Assembly (NCBI GenBank): GCA_946623755.1
Contig: CAMORK010000013.1
Location: 1-49,224 of the forward strand
From: an uncultured Butyrivibrio sp.
GTDB taxonomy: Bacteria > Bacillota > Clostridia > Lachnospirales > Lachnospiraceae
Length of the DNA stretch: 49,224 bases
Direction of reading: 5' to 3'
Shown here: piece by piece, positions 24,962-34,155 of the stretch
How the letters are laid out: each line of letters opens with the position of its first letter
How positions within the stretch are numbered: position 1 is the stretch's first letter
Made by a program: the position numbers and the translations under genes
Notes under the pieces: generated by a model
The model's database searches: none
What the model saw: the letters and a program-made list of their open reading frames with translations, nothing else
What the model was told of the DNA's origin: nothing

Positions 24962-26776
24962 ATGTTATATCCGATCATTACAGGTTCACGAATGGTGATG
25001 GACCTTTCAGGAATATGGGATTTTGCACTGGATAACGGCAAGGGATTTGAAGAGAAGTGGTATGAAAGACCACTGGAGAATCCGATAACCATGCCCGTTC
25101 CCGCTTCCTATAACGATTTGAAGGAAGGCGCAAGCTTCAGAGATCACTACGGCTTCGTGTTCTATCAGAAGAAAATCACCATGCCCAAGGCAGTGCGCAG
25201 TGGCCAGAGAGTTGTCCTTAGGTGCGACGCTGTAACTCACCATGCAATTGTATATTTGAACGGAAAAGAGCTGGCACGGCATGAAGGTGGTTTCCTCCCC
25301 TTTGAAGTTGAGATCGGTGGTGAGCTTACAGATGGTGAAAACCTTCTTACCATAGCAGTATCTAACATCATTGATTACACAACTCTTCCCGTAGGCGGAG
25401 AAACCCCGATGATAGGTGGAATAATGTCTTCACTTGCAGACGGTGAGAGAAAGAAGACAAACAATCCAAACTTTGATTTCTTCAACTACTGCGGAATCAC
25501 AAGGCCCGTGCGTATCTACACTACTCCGACAAGCTACATTAAGGACATGTCTCTTTTACCAAAGATAGAGGGCGAAAACGCAGAGCTCTCCTACGAGGTG
25601 GAGACAGAGGGGGATGCAGAAAAATGTCTTGTTGAAATCTATGATGAAGCAGGAGCAAAGGTCGGTGAGTGCGACGGTGCAAAGGGAAAGATTGAGGTTA
25701 AGAACGTACACCTCTGGCAGCCGCTTGGTGCCTACCTCTACAACATAAAGGTTACTTTCGGAGAGGATGTCTACGTGCTTCCTTACGGCTTCAGAACCGT
25801 TGAGGTAAAGGGCAGACAGTTCCTCATCAATGGAAAGCCCTTTTATTTCAAGGGCTACGGCAAGCATGAGGATACCTTTCCTAATGGCCGCGGAATCAAT
25901 ATTCCGATGTACATCAAGGATGTCTCCCTTATGAAGTGGCAGGGCGCCAACAGCTTCAGATGCAGTCATTATCCCTACAGTGAAGAGATGATGCGCATCG
26001 CAGACAGAGAAGGTTTTGTTGTGATAGATGAGACCACTGCGGTTGGCATCAATTTCGACTTCGGTGGCGGTGCTAACTTCGGCGGACAGAAGGTTGGAAC
26101 ATATGACAAGGAACATGGGGTAAAGACTTTTGAGCATCACAAGGATGTTATCCGTGACCTGATAAGCAGAGATAAGAACTATGCATGCGTAGTTATGTGG
26201 AATATAGCAAACGAGCCGGATTCCTATTCCGAGGGTGCTTACGAGTATTTCGAGCCTCTCTATAAGCTTGCAAAAGAGCTTGATCCGGAGAAAAGACCTT
26301 GTACCCTCACCAGTGTGCAGATGGCAGGTGGACCTGACAGAGATATCTCAGCAAAGCTTTCCGATGTTATCTGCCTCAACAGATACTATGGCTGGTACTA
26401 TGCAGGACCTGACCTTGAAGCGGCTGAGAAGGCCCTTAGAAAAGAGCTTGAGCAGTGGAAAGAGCTTGGCAAACCGCTTATGTTTACCGAGTATGGCGCT
26501 GATACTGTCATGGGCCTTCACGATACAACACCGGTGATGTTTACCGAGGAATATCAGGTCGAGTACTACAAGATGAACAATGCAGTCTTTGATGAGAATG
26601 ATTTCGTGGTGGGTGAGCATGTCTGGAACTTTGCAGACTTTGCCACAAGCCAGAGCATCGTGAGAGTTCAGGGTAATAAGAAAGGTCTTTTCACGAGAGA
26701 CCGCAAGCCCAAGCTGGCTGCGCATTACTTTAAGGACAGATGGACAAAGATTCCGGACTTCGGATACAAAAACTAA
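24962..26776 (+). CDS. uidA: beta-glucuronidase (GH2)
   Basis: Releases glucuronate from beta-glucuronides in the cytoplasm. The 604 residues are almost the length of the Escherichia coli enzyme. It has a jelly-roll N-terminus, an immunoglobulin-like middle and a TIM barrel. The acid/base is E418 in NIANEPDS and the nucleophile is E510 in FTEYGAD. The N-x-K motif that reads the glucuronate carboxylate is N572 and K574 in NKKGLFTRDRKPK, which argues strongly for glucuronidase over galactosidase. The loop after TAVGINFDFG is about as long as in the E. coli enzyme. There is no signal peptide. AGGAGG precedes the ATG. GH3 follows 17 bp downstream. Confidence 0.95.
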   Translation: MLYPIITGSRMVMDLSGIWDFALDNGKGFEEKWYERPLENPITMPVPASYNDLKEGASFRDHYGFVFYQKKITMPKAVRSGQRVVLRCDAVTHHAIVYLNGKELARHEGGFLPFEVEIGGELTDGENLLTIAVSNIIDYTTLPVGGETPMIGGIMSSLADGERKKTNNPNFDFFNYCGITRPVRIYTTPTSYIKDMSLLPKIEGENAELSYEVETEGDAEKCLVEIYDEAGAKVGECDGAKGKIEVKNVHLWQPLGAYLYNIKVTFGEDVYVLPYGFRTVEVKGRQFLINGKPFYFKGYGKHEDTFPNGRGINIPMYIKDVSLMKWQGANSFRCSHYPYSEEMMRIADREGFVVIDETTAVGINFDFGGGANFGGQKVGTYDKEHGVKTFEHHKDVIRDLISRDKNYACVVMWNIANEPDSYSEGAYEYFEPLYKLAKELDPEKRPCTLTSVQMAGGPDRDISAKLSDVICLNRYYGWYYAGPDLEAAEKALRKELEQWKELGKPLMFTEYGADTVMGLHDTTPVMFTEEYQVEYYKMNNAVFDENDFVVGEHVWNFADFATSQSIVRVQGNKKGLFTRDRKPKLAAHYFKDRWTKIPDFGYKN

Positions 26777-26793
26777 GAAAGAACGGTGAAATA

Positions 26794-28518
26794 ATGGTAG
26801 ATCTTAAGGCAAAGCCTTTTAATCTTGATGATAAGAAAATTAAGTGGGTCGAGGATACGATTGGGGGCATGACCATGGATGAAAAGATAGGTCAGCTCTT
26901 TATCAACCTCACTCTCAGAAGGGACGAGAAGACCCTGGATGAGCTTGTGAACAAGTATCATATCGGCGGCGTTCGCTGGCAGGGAGGAACTCTTGAGGAA
27001 GTCTATGAGCAGAACAGATTTTTCCAGGAAAAGAGTAAGGTTCCGGTCCTGATCGCAGCTAACTGCGAGGCCGGTGGAAACGGCGCTGTAGGTGAAGGAA
27101 CATTTGTGGCTACAGGTGCTGCCTGCGGAGCAAGCAAAACCCTTGATACCGTAAGAGATATGGCCAAGGTCGGCGCTGCAGAAGCCAAGGCTGTCGGCTG
27201 CAACTGGAGCTTTGCGCCGGTGTGCGATGTGGTATCCAACTGGAGAAATACGATTGTTAATACCAGAGGCTTTGGCAATGACCCCGAAGCTGTGGCAGAG
27301 AGGTCCCTTGCCTACATGGAGGAGATGACAAAGGCAGGAATTGCCTGTGCTGCCAAGCACTTTCCGGGAGACGGAAGCGAGGAGAGAGATCAGCACCTTG
27401 TGATGGGATGCAACGATCTGTCTGTTAAAGAGTGGGATGCGTCCTATGGAATGGTTTACAAGAAGCTCATAGACGCAGGACTTCCAAGCATCATGGTTGG
27501 TCACATTGCTCAGAGAGCTTATACAAAGAAGTTTAATCCGGATATCAGGGATGAGGATATAATGCCTGCTACTATGTCGCCTGAACTTTTGCAGGGACTT
27601 CTCAGGGGGCAGCTTGGTTTTAACGGACTTATCGTAACCGATGCTACTCATATGGCAGGACTTACGGCAGCAGCTGACAGAAGGAATGCAATGCAGAAGG
27701 TTGTGGCAGCAGGCTGTGACATGATCCTGTTCTTTAATGATCCTGCGGAGGATATTGAGTATGTGAGAGCAGGAATTGAGAATGGCACGATCAGCGAAGA
27801 GAGGCTTGATGACGCCCTTCACAGAATCCTTGGACTTAAGGCGCATCTTGGACTTGACGAGATGTCTTTTCCCAATAAAGACATGCTTGCGGTGGTGGGT
27901 TGTGATGAACACCACGCACTTGCAAGAAAGGCTGCGGATGAGAGTATCACTTTAGTAAAAGACACTCGGCATATTCTGCCGGTTACTCCTGCGGATAAAA
28001 AGAGGGTTGTGCTGTACTTTGTGGAGAGTGCACCTGTATCTTTGGCTGATGGTCCTGACCCTGCTAAGGCTCTTTTGGTAAAGGAGCTTGAGAAGGCGGG
28101 ATTTGAAGTGAGAGCTCCTAAGGATTATTACGAATACGAGATGGAAGGCCCATCGAAGTTTAACAGATTCAAGATGATGGAGCATGAAAACAGGGAAGAG
28201 TTCAAGAAAAACACTGACCTGGTGCTGTTTGTCATCAGCATGAAGGGCTATGCCAAGGAGAATAATACAAGGCTTACCTACTCGGTGTCACATTCCTGCG
28301 AGATTCCGTGGTTTGTACATGAGGTGCCAACGGTTGCGGTTTCGCTCAATTACACCAATCATCTCTTTGACGTGCCTATGATGAAGACTTTCGTAAATGC
28401 CTACAGTGGAAGTCCTGAGTACATCGAGGTACTGGTGGAGAAGCTCACCGGAAAGTCAGAATTTAAGGGTGAAGCGAACGATCTTGTCTGGTGCGACAGA
28501 TGGGATACAAGGCTTTGA
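26794..28518 (+). CDS. GH3 glycoside hydrolase, intracellular, NagZ-like core
   Basis: A 574-residue GH3 enzyme. The motif KHFPGDGSEERDQH (from K188) replaces the usual PGHG with PGDG. It keeps the D-x-H pair that serves as general acid/base in the NagZ branch. The nucleophile is D283 in VTDATHMAG. A C-terminal alpha/beta domain follows (about 380-570). No signal peptide, so it works on imported substrates. I start at MVDLKAKPF; a longer frame would overlap uidA. The ribosome binding site is weak, suggesting coupling. Specificity is open: a beta-N-acetylhexosaminidase or another exo-beta-glycosidase acting with UidA. Confidence 0.9.
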   Translation: MVDLKAKPFNLDDKKIKWVEDTIGGMTMDEKIGQLFINLTLRRDEKTLDELVNKYHIGGVRWQGGTLEEVYEQNRFFQEKSKVPVLIAANCEAGGNGAVGEGTFVATGAACGASKTLDTVRDMAKVGAAEAKAVGCNWSFAPVCDVVSNWRNTIVNTRGFGNDPEAVAERSLAYMEEMTKAGIACAAKHFPGDGSEERDQHLVMGCNDLSVKEWDASYGMVYKKLIDAGLPSIMVGHIAQRAYTKKFNPDIRDEDIMPATMSPELLQGLLRGQLGFNGLIVTDATHMAGLTAAADRRNAMQKVVAAGCDMILFFNDPAEDIEYVRAGIENGTISEERLDDALHRILGLKAHLGLDEMSFPNKDMLAVVGCDEHHALARKAADESITLVKDTRHILPVTPADKKRVVLYFVESAPVSLADGPDPAKALLVKELEKAGFEVRAPKDYYEYEMEGPSKFNRFKMMEHENREEFKKNTDLVLFVISMKGYAKENNTRLTYSVSHSCEIPWFVHEVPTVAVSLNYTNHLFDVPMMKTFVNAYSGSPEYIEVLVEKLTGKSEFKGEANDLVWCDRWDTRL

Positions 28519-28535
28519 TGAAGGAAGGATGTGTT

Positions 28536-29363
28536 ATGCCCGGTTTGGATTTTAAGAAAAAACATGAGCATATAGTCTGCATCGACTCGGACGGATGTGC
28601 CATGGATACCATGAATATCAAGCACTACAGGTGCTTTGGACCCTGCATGATAAAGGAGTGGGGACTTGAGAAATGGGAAAAAGAGATCCTGGAGAAGTGG
28701 AATGAGATCAATCTCTTTTCCATGACAAGAGGAATCAACAGATTTAAGGGACTGGCGCTTTGCCTTTTGTATGTGGATGAGAATTACACTAAGATCGAGG
28801 GGGTCAAGGCACTGAAGACCTGGAGCGATGATGCACCGGAGCTCAGTAATAATGCTGTATCGAAGATGACGGAGGTTTCTCCGGTATTTGGGAAGGCGCT
28901 AAGCTGGAGTATGAGTGTTAATGCATCGATTGAGGAGCTTCCCGAAGAAGAGATTAAACCTTTTGAGGGGGTAAAAGAGGCTTTTGAGGAGGTCTATGGC
29001 AAGTGCGACATCGCAGTTGTTTCCAGTGCGAACCCTGAGGCTGTAAGAGCTGAGTGGGGGAGATTCGGACTTCTTGATATGGTTGATATCGTCTGCACCC
29101 AGGAAATGGGCTCAAAGAGCGCATGCCTTGGAATGATCAGAGATAAAGGTTATGATGCCGACCATATTCTGATGGTTGGAGATGCTCCCGGAGATCTTCA
29201 GGCTGCATTGGAGAACGGAGTTTTCTTTTATCCGATCCTTGTAAGGCACGAAGCAGAGAGTTGGAGCAGGTTTAAGGATGAGGCGCTGAAGAAATTTGCA
29301 TCAGACAGTTATGCAGAGTACGGCGCTCATATGATTGAAGAATTTAAGAAAAACCTCGCCTAA
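28536..29363 (+). CDS. HAD-superfamily hydrolase
   Basis: A 275-residue phosphatase-like protein, last gene of the glucuronide operon. Motif I is CIDSDGC with nucleophile D17 and acid D19; motif II is VVSSAN near 170; motif IV is VGDAPGD near 225. The insert between motifs I and II is a large helical cap. GGAAGG lies 7 nt before the ATG, 17 bp past the GH3 stop. It resembles phosphoglycolate-phosphatase-type HADs but the substrate is unknown. Its stop codon overlaps the first base of a REP-like element. Operon context suggests a sugar phosphate, which is inference. Confidence 0.88.
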   Translation: MPGLDFKKKHEHIVCIDSDGCAMDTMNIKHYRCFGPCMIKEWGLEKWEKEILEKWNEINLFSMTRGINRFKGLALCLLYVDENYTKIEGVKALKTWSDDAPELSNNAVSKMTEVSPVFGKALSWSMSVNASIEELPEEEIKPFEGVKEAFEEVYGKCDIAVVSSANPEAVRAEWGRFGLLDMVDIVCTQEMGSKSACLGMIRDKGYDADHILMVGDAPGDLQAALENGVFFYPILVRHEAESWSRFKDEALKKFASDSYAEYGAHMIEEFKKNLA

Positions 29364-29395
29364 ATGGTCCCTTGACTCCGTCCCCAGGGACCATT
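29363..29395. repeat. REP-like palindrome bridging two convergent stop codons
   Basis: AATGGTCCCT (29363-29372) and AGGGACCATT (29386-29395) are a perfect 10-bp inverted repeat around TGACTCCGTCCCC. The last A of the HAD stop codon is its first base. The stop codon of the convergent MATE gene (complement of 29394-29396) shares its final two bases. It forms a stem but has no T tract of its own. Confidence 0.85.
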
Positions 29396-30731
29396 ATGTC
29401 AGGGTTTTGAACTGCCATTTTCCGGAGTAGTATCTGACAACAGGAATAACACATCCGCAGGCCCATGAAAAAGGTGTTGAGATCCAGATTCCAAGAGGTC
29501 CAAGGAAAGGCGCAGCAGCATAGGCAAATATTATCTTGCCTGCAAGCTCGGTCATTCCGGCGACCATACAGGTATTGACATCACCCGCGCCTTTTATTAC
29601 GTTCTGATAGCTCTGCATGATGGCACAGATGAGGTATGCTACACCTACGATGGATAGGTACTGGGCGCCGGTATTAAGGGCAAGCGGATTTGCATCTGCA
29701 TCAAGGAAAATGCCGACGATGCAGAACCTGAAAGTATAAGCACATATAGCTATAATAACGGCACTGAAGAGCATGATTATTCGTGACTGCTTCAGTGCTG
29801 TTTTTATTCTGGGGAGATTACCCGTTCCCATGTTCTGACCGGTGAATACGCACAGAGCATTACCGACCGAGAGGATGACCTGAATGGCCAGGGAATCCAC
29901 CTTGCTTGCTGCAACATAGCCAGCCATGACATCGCTGCCAAAGGAGTTGATAAGTCTCTGAACCGAGATCCCTCCAAGTGCGATAAGGCATGACTGAAAG
30001 GTCGAAGGCAGAGATGTTTTCACAATGGGAATCGATGTTTCGACATCAGGCAGAAGGGTTCCGCTACCGTTAAAGCCGAGTTCAGCTCTTTTCCGGATTA
30101 TGACGAAGAGGCATACAAGGCCGGAGATAAACTGGGAAATCACTGTTGCGTAGGCTGCTCCTGCAACGCCCATATTGAGTTTCAGGATAAAGAAAAGGTC
30201 AAGGCCGATGTTGATAAAAGACGCTGCAATGAGTGCATAGAGCGGAGTCTTGGAATCACCGACGCTGCGAAGGATTGATGATGTGAGATTGTACAGAACA
30301 GTACCTATAGATAAAACCAGGATGATCCTGATATAGGTGACTGAATAGTCGAGGACGTTCTCAGGCACCTTCAGGAAGACCAGGAGCTTTTTGGAATAAA
30401 TGGCTCCGGCAAAAGACATTACGGCTGCCAGGAGCACCATGATATAAGTCATGGAAATGATGGTGCTTCGAAGCTTATCAAAGTTTTTGTTGCCATAGCA
30501 CTGGGCAATTATCAGGCCTCCGCCGGTGCCCATTCCTATAGCTATGCACAATATAAGAAAGATCAGAAGATTAGTGGCGCCCACGCCTGCCAGGGCATCC
30601 GGGCCAAGATATCTGGACACAATATAAGTATCCACCAGAGTGTACAGCTGCTGGAAGATACTTGAAATAAGCATTGGAACTGAAAAAGATATTATGGCGC
30701 CTAATATGCTGCCCTTTGTCATGTCTTTCAT
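29394..30731 (-). CDS. MATE-family efflux transporter
   Basis: A 445-residue membrane protein with about 12 helices. The N-terminus MTKGSILGAIISFSVPMLIS and the segment FQQLYTLVDTYIVSRYLGPDALAGVG are typical of the MATE group that uses Na+ or H+ to export drugs or metabolites. A second internal copy starts near residue 240 (TFQSCLIALGGISVQRLINSFG). AGAGGAA precedes the ATG. It stands alone, convergent with the glucuronide operon and divergent from the GH115-like gene. Cargo unknown. Confidence 0.93.
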   Translation of the reverse strand: MKDMTKGSILGAIISFSVPMLISSIFQQLYTLVDTYIVSRYLGPDALAGVGATNLLIFLILCIAIGMGTGGGLIIAQCYGNKNFDKLRSTIISMTYIMVLLAAVMSFAGAIYSKKLLVFLKVPENVLDYSVTYIRIILVLSIGTVLYNLTSSILRSVGDSKTPLYALIAASFINIGLDLFFILKLNMGVAGAAYATVISQFISGLVCLFVIIRKRAELGFNGSGTLLPDVETSIPIVKTSLPSTFQSCLIALGGISVQRLINSFGSDVMAGYVAASKVDSLAIQVILSVGNALCVFTGQNMGTGNLPRIKTALKQSRIIMLFSAVIIAICAYTFRFCIVGIFLDADANPLALNTGAQYLSIVGVAYLICAIMQSYQNVIKGAGDVNTCMVAGMTELAGKIIFAYAAAPFLGPLGIWISTPFSWACGCVIPVVRYYSGKWQFKTLT

Positions 30732-30947
30732 GATGATTCCTCTTTTGTTGGTGACTCTTCTTCTACCAAATAGTCTAAATCATTAACAGGTACCTTTTAG
30801 TTCATTCAGAATTGAAATCTTATAAAAAACGACCAAGTTAGCGCAAAACAATTATGTAAATTTGAGGCATCTGTTATCCTTGTAATATCAGTAATAAGCC
30901 GAGGGTATTCACAAGATTCTCTGTGCCGGCAGGAGGTAAAAAGAGCT

Positions 30948-32978
30948 ATGATCATCAACTCAAACTTATCCATAATAGCAGGCGAAATAAGCGAGCCTGT
31001 TTTACATGCATTAGGACATTTGAAAAGAGACTTAAGTGAGTCATTGGAGACGATTCAGAGTCAGGGGGAGAGTCAGGGGGACGGTTCTCTGACTCCAAAG
31101 CTTGTCCTGGAGGAAGACAACGCCCACGAAGCTGAAACCTACACACTCTCATGCACAGATAACACTCTGACGATAACAGCTTCCGACGACCTTGGCTTTA
31201 TCTACGGAATCTATGAGATAAGCAGACGCTTTCTCGGTATACAGCCTCTGTGGTTTTGGAATGACCAAAAGATCGAGCGGCCTGGGAGCATAGAAATCCC
31301 GGAAGGCTTTATTTACAGAGCGTCAAGGCCCAGAGTCCGCTACCGCGGCTGGTTCATCAACGACGAAGTCCTGCTGGCAGACTGGAGCGTTGACGGAGAT
31401 CCTGATAAACCCTGGGAGATGGCCTTTGAGGCACTTTTGCGCCTTGGAGGAAACATGACCATACCGGGAACGGACAAGAATTCAAGAAAGTACCGCAGCC
31501 TCGCAACCAGAATGGGCCTGTACATAACCCACCATCACGCAGAGCCTCTTGGTGCTGAGATGTTTATCAGAGCATATCCGGATCTTGAGCCCTCTTTTGC
31601 AAAGCACAGCGATCTCTTTATCGGACTTTGGAAGGACGCAATCAAGGAGCAGTCAGACAGCAGGGTGATCTGGAACATAGGCTTTAGAGGTCAGGGAGAT
31701 AAGCCCTTCTGGGCAGATGATCCAAGATATGACACGCCTGAGGCCAGAGGGGAACTAATGAGCCGCATTATCCGTATGCAGTACGATATGGTCAAAGAAA
31801 ACGACAAAGACGCCGTCTGCTGCACAAACCTCTACGGAGAGATTATGGCACTTTACCGCGACGGTCACCTTGAAATCCCCGACGACGTCATAAGAATCTG
31901 GGCTGACAACGGCTATGGCAAGATGGTGTCCCGAAGACAAAACGATGATGACCCCAGAGTCTATGCACTTCCTACAGAAGGTGATGAGGGGAGGCACGGA
32001 ATATACTATCACGTCTCCTTCTACGATCTACAGGCCGCAAACCACATGACCATGATGCCGAATTCTCCCTCTTTTATAAGAAAAGAGCTTACAGAATGCC
32101 TCTCTCACGGAGCAGACGATTTCTGGATCATTAACTGCTCGAACATCAAACCACACGTGTATTACCTTGATCTTGTGGCAAAACTCTGGCAGCAGGGCGA
32201 CGCCAACGAAGCGCACTTCGCGTCGGATTACGCGAAGACGTACTACGGTTCCGAAAACGCAGAGCCCGTTTCAAAGCTCTTTTCCCGGTGGCCTGAGTAT
32301 TCACTGAAATTCGGTCCTCACGAGGACAACAGGGCAGGAGAGCAGTTCGCAAACCACATCACAAGGATGCTTGCAACGAACTTTGTTGTAGACAGAAATA
32401 GGCCTGCGCCACATCTTAATTGGGCCACCAGCGCTACCACCTTCCGCGACCAGATCATCTGGTATAAAGAGCTTGTGGAAGCAGCAGCTAACAACTATGA
32501 ACAATATCTGAAAGAATGTGAGACTACAACAAAAGCTCTCTCCGATACAGGAAAAGAGCTTTTCAAAGATTCTCTGCTGATGCAGATAAAATATCTGTAC
32601 TATGGCTACCTCGGAGCAAACCTTGCCTGTGAAAGCATGCTCCTTGGACTTTCCGGCGAATACAAAAAAGCCTTCTACCAAGCCGGCCTCGCCCGCGAAG
32701 CCTTCCTTTCAGGAGACAAAGCACAACGGGAAAGAGAACACGATAAGTGGCGGGGATTTTATGAGAATGACTGCGAAGCTGATATCAAACAGTCCGCCTA
32801 TGTGATGGAATACCTTATGTCCATCTTAAGAGCAATCGGAGACGGCCCTCATTACTGGGCATGGCAGCGTGATGTGCAGGACAGCGCTGAGGACAGGAAG
32901 GTGACGCTGCTTCTTAGCACCACCAATCACATAAAAGATCCTGAGCTTTTTGAACTCATGAAACTGCGGAGGCTCTAA
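30948..32978 (+). CDS. GH115-like glycoside hydrolase (alpha-glucuronidase family)
   Basis: A 676-residue protein with the GH115 N-terminal and catalytic features: an N-terminal beta-sandwich ending in DDLGFIYGIYEISRRFLG, then the barrel start RVRYRGWFINDEVLLADW, YITHHHAEPLG and NIGFRGQGDKPFW. Characterised GH115 enzymes remove alpha-1,2-linked glucuronate or 4-O-methyl-glucuronate from xylan and are longer, with an extra C-terminal domain that is absent here. No signal peptide. AGGAGG precedes the ATG. Residues about 37-50 (QSQGESQGDGSLTP) are encoded by a repeat-derived insertion. It sits upstream of the rhamnose operon, so a pectic or arabinogalactan substrate is possible. Confidence 0.8.
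   Translation: MIINSNLSIIAGEISEPVLHALGHLKRDLSESLETIQSQGESQGDGSLTPKLVLEEDNAHEAETYTLSCTDNTLTITASDDLGFIYGIYEISRRFLGIQPLWFWNDQKIERPGSIEIPEGFIYRASRPRVRYRGWFINDEVLLADWSVDGDPDKPWEMAFEALLRLGGNMTIPGTDKNSRKYRSLATRMGLYITHHHAEPLGAEMFIRAYPDLEPSFAKHSDLFIGLWKDAIKEQSDSRVIWNIGFRGQGDKPFWADDPRYDTPEARGELMSRIIRMQYDMVKENDKDAVCCTNLYGEIMALYRDGHLEIPDDVIRIWADNGYGKMVSRRQNDDDPRVYALPTEGDEGRHGIYYHVSFYDLQAANHMTMMPNSPSFIRKELTECLSHGADDFWIINCSNIKPHVYYLDLVAKLWQQGDANEAHFASDYAKTYYGSENAEPVSKLFSRWPEYSLKFGPHEDNRAGEQFANHITRMLATNFVVDRNRPAPHLNWATSATTFRDQIIWYKELVEAAANNYEQYLKECETTTKALSDTGKELFKDSLLMQIKYLYYGYLGANLACESMLLGLSGEYKKAFYQAGLAREAFLSGDKAQREREHDKWRGFYENDCEADIKQSAYVMEYLMSILRAIGDGPHYWAWQRDVQDSAEDRKVTLLLSTTNHIKDPELFELMKLRRL
31058..31096. 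repeat. repeat-derived insertion within the GH115-like gene
   Basis: Two copies of GAGTCAGGGGGA stand in tandem, then CGGTTCTCTGACTCC. The second GAGTCAG pairs with CTGACTC to form a stem. The core resembles the reverse complement of the TGACTCCGTCCCC centre of the dispersed repeat family. The insertion keeps the reading frame open. Confidence 0.6.
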
Positions 32979-33062
32979 TCTTTCATACAGAAACGGGAAA
33001 TATGAAATAGGATATATGGAACTTGATTCTCCGGGCGATTTCGGATAAACCGGGTAACCCCT

Positions 33063-34034
33063 TTATCCCAGCGCACTGACCTTCTTGCGGTAATCCCTGG
33101 GTGAGCATCCGTACTTTTCTGAGAACTTCCTGTAGAAGTAAGCGCTGTTCTCGTAGCCGATCTTCTCGATGATCTTCTCGGTGGTTAGTGTGGTGTTCTC
33201 CAGATAATATGAGGCCTGCTGGAGCTTACGTGTCTGCAGGAGCTGCTTGAAATTGCTTCCGGTGTGGCTCTTTAACAGGCGGCTTAAATAAGCGGTTGAG
33301 TAGCCGGTGAGAGATGCCAGCTCCTCAAGAGTTCCGCTCTTATAGTTGTGATCGATGTATTCAAGAGCGCTGATGGTGGTCTGCTGGCCTTTGGAGCCCA
33401 TGTCTTTTAACGTATCCGAGGACAGCGCGGAGAGATTCATCAGTAAAAGATCCATCGTAGTATTTACAATCTGGTTCATGCCCTTGTGGCCTGAAGTGAG
33501 TGTCCAGATAAGATTTTCGACAAGATTATCCACAGCGACCATATCTTTTGTGTGATACAGAAGATAGTCGCTGTGATTTTTTTTCTCCGAAAGTGAAGTG
33601 ATGATGAAGTCGCGAAGCACGTTCTCGCGGTCGTAGGAGACATCGCTCCTTGAAAAGAACTCCGGGAGGATTATAATGTTTACCGCAATATCATCGCTGC
33701 TGCAGGGCATGATCTCGTGTCTGGTGTGGCGGTTCATCAAGAGGATATCACCTTCTGATAAAAAGAGTGTATCGCCGTCCACAATCTTTGTGGTAAGATT
33801 TCCCTTTATCATCACCAGCATTTCTATATAGTTGTGCCTGTGCACAGGAAAGTATGCAAACCTCGTGTGGGGGCGGATCGCAATGAGCTTACCCTTCTCA
33901 AGGAGCTTGGCGGCATCGATGACAAACTCATCCTCGGAGGTGTAAAGCTCCTTTGAAATTGCACCGTTTTCTCTGATTATTCGCTCCTCTTCCTCGGTCA
34001 TTTTGCTCAGGGTTTCAACAAGTTCTTTTCTCAT
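33063..34034 (-). CDS. AraC-family regulator of the rhamnose operon
   Basis: A 323-residue regulator from the chosen start. A cupin sensing domain (about 50-140) contains FPVHRHNYIEMLVMIKG and FLSEGDILLMNRHTRHE. The HTH pair is LEELASLTGYSTAYLSRLLK and KIGYENSAYFYRKFSEKYG, ending in a PRDY box. I choose MRKELVETL: GGTGA lies a few bases upstream. The longer frame's ATG at 34115 directly abuts a TATAAT on the same strand, so it would lie before the transcript start. It is divergent from rhaB, hence the proposed role in sensing rhamnose or a phosphorylated intermediate. Confidence 0.88.
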   Translation of the reverse strand: MRKELVETLSKMTEEEERIIRENGAISKELYTSEDEFVIDAAKLLEKGKLIAIRPHTRFAYFPVHRHNYIEMLVMIKGNLTTKIVDGDTLFLSEGDILLMNRHTRHEIMPCSSDDIAVNIIILPEFFSRSDVSYDRENVLRDFIITSLSEKKNHSDYLLYHTKDMVAVDNLVENLIWTLTSGHKGMNQIVNTTMDLLLMNLSALSSDTLKDMGSKGQQTTISALEYIDHNYKSGTLEELASLTGYSTAYLSRLLKSHTGSNFKQLLQTRKLQQASYYLENTTLTTEKIIEKIGYENSAYFYRKFSEKYGCSPRDYRKKVSALG

Positions 34035-34115
34035 AAAATCACCGTTAAAAATTATGTCAAATAAGGTCCTGTTTTGGGAGAGATTTGGTCCTAGAAAGTC
34101 TCTCACATATCCCAT

Positions 34116-34121
34116 ATTATA
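34116..34121 (-). promoter_or_regulatory. candidate -10 box of the AraC regulator
   Basis: The minus strand reads TATAAT here, placing the transcript start near 34108, inside the longest possible ORF. This supports the shorter start at 34034. The plus-strand region also carries TTGACA (34128-34133), but the spacing to rhaB is too short for it to be a normal promoter with a leader. Confidence 0.5.
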
Positions 34122-34155
34122 GCATTGTTGACACTAAATGTATTGGAGTTTCGAT

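Noticed and set aside
26773..27915. 380-codon minus-strand frame opposite the GH3 gene
   Set aside because: It is the antisense shadow of a GH3 gene with all catalytic motifs, and has no ribosome binding site or recognisable domain.
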